A stretch of 34,292 bases of DNA, taken from contig JBGVOM010000181.1 of the NCBI GenBank assembly GCA_045126515.1, positions 1 through 34,292 of the forward strand, read 5' to 3'. The notes beneath the pieces are model-generated. The model worked only from the letters and a program-made list of their open reading frames with translations, was not told the DNA's origin and did not search any database. The DNA is from RUG11237 sp045126515 (GTDB taxonomy: Bacteria > Bacillota > Clostridia > Lachnospirales > Lachnospiraceae). Both the position numbers and the translations under genes were made by a program. Shown piece by piece: positions 33,997 through 34,292 of the stretch. Position 1 is the first letter of the stretch. Every line of letters begins with the position of its first letter.

Positions 33997-34292
33997 TTGT
34001 ATCGATTTAGCTTTTTGCGTTGCAGGGACGCCTATGAGAGGGACAGAATCTTCCCGGACAGGCAATCAGGAAACGCTTTTACCGAAAGCAAAATCCAATT
34101 CTTAGGCATCACTTGGTGAAGAGCCCTAAGGCGATGAACCTAGTGTGGCTTAGAATTTAGTTTATGATAATAGAAAGTTCGCAAAGCGTACTTTCTATTA
34201 TATGCTTGAGCGTTGTTTCCGCCTGTCCGGGAAGATTCTGTCCCTCTCATAGGCGTCCCTGCAACGCAAAAAGCTAAATCGATACAATTACC
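33992..34292. repeat. Long-armed inverted repeat (72-bp perfect arms) reaching the window edge
   Basis: 33992-34063 is the exact reverse complement of 34221-34292. The arms enclose 157 bp (34064-34220). The right arm ends exactly at the window edge, so its outer limit is unknown. The left arm overlaps the HD gene's stop codon. No transposase ORF fits inside. The layout is that of a MITE/foldback element; sharing of ATTGTATCG and GGACGCC with the repeat at 31415 hints at one family. Confidence 0.93.
34167..34201. repeat. Perfect hairpin nested in the core of the long-armed repeat
   Basis: 34167-34178 pairs perfectly over 12 bp with 34190-34201. The 11-nt loop contains a further CGC-AAA-GCG mini-stem. 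Upstream in the same core, CTTAGGC (about 34101) can pair with GCCCTAAG with a bulge, and AATTCT with AGAATT (about 34152), so the core may fold into a multi-branched structure. Confidence 0.75.

Overview
The window looks like chromosome of a low-GC, spore-forming, monoderm Firmicute, most likely a Lachnospiraceae member (Blautia/Ruminococcus-like gut clostridium). This rests on an AT-rich sequence with GGAGG-type ribosome sites, a SpmB spore-maturation protein, a C_GCAxxG_C_C family protein, long-coiled-coil FtsX-type ABC permeases, and a remnant of an IS1182-type transposase typical of that group. No rRNA, tRNA, CRISPR array or intact mobile element was seen.

Layout. (1) 1-2.7 kb: decayed IS1182-type transposase end, a dCache chemoreceptor, and a small Cys-rich protein on the minus strand. 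(2) 2.7-5.2 kb: a solo spmB, then two convergent minus-strand genes: an acidic-repeat/SH3b surface protein and an orphan membrane histidine-kinase-like ATPase without a recognisable phosphoacceptor His. (3) 5.3-15.5 kb: a tight six-gene plus-strand operon with no standard name. It encodes a cytosolic protein resembling a family I associate with contractile-injection (phage-tail-like) loci, a pseudokinase-like single-pass membrane protein, a propeller-like three-TM protein, a membrane-anchored MORN-repeat protein, a secreted helical protein with TolC/OEP-like organisation, and a secreted coiled-coil protein ending in a copper-amine-oxidase-N-like domain. (4) 15.5-20.1 kb: a possible small ORF, a strong promoter, an OmpR-family regulator with a degenerate receiver (Glu at the phosphoacceptor position), and a MacB-type ABC ATPase plus a 979-aa FtsX permease. 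(5) 20.2-25.3 kb: a MarR regulator, a DUF885 lipoprotein, a branching-enzyme homologue lacking its catalytic nucleophile and acid/base, and an APH-fold kinase. (6) 25.3-28.0 kb: a compact arsenic-type island: ArsR, C_GCAxxG_C_C protein, DUF318/ArsP-like permease, Cys-rich thioredoxin, LMW-phosphatase-type arsenate reductase. (7) 28.1-31.4 kb: Cache-GGDEF diguanylate cyclase and an M13 metallopeptidase lipoprotein. (8) 31.4-34.3 kb: pyrG with a promoter and a structured leader, and an HD-domain hydrolase. This segment is bracketed by two large inverted repeats.

How the genes may work together. The best candidate for an undescribed system is the 5.3-20.1 kb block. The divergent kinase-like protein and the downstream regulator both lack canonical phosphotransfer residues, and they bracket an operon whose products are predicted to sit in the cytosol, in the membrane and outside the cell. 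An ABC ATPase/permease pair follows directly. I infer a cell-envelope-spanning assembly, either an anchor for a contractile-injection-like device whose sheath and tube genes lie elsewhere, or a MacAB-TolC-like export apparatus adapted to a monoderm envelope. No sheath, tube, baseplate or MacA adaptor gene is visible, so this remains a hypothesis.
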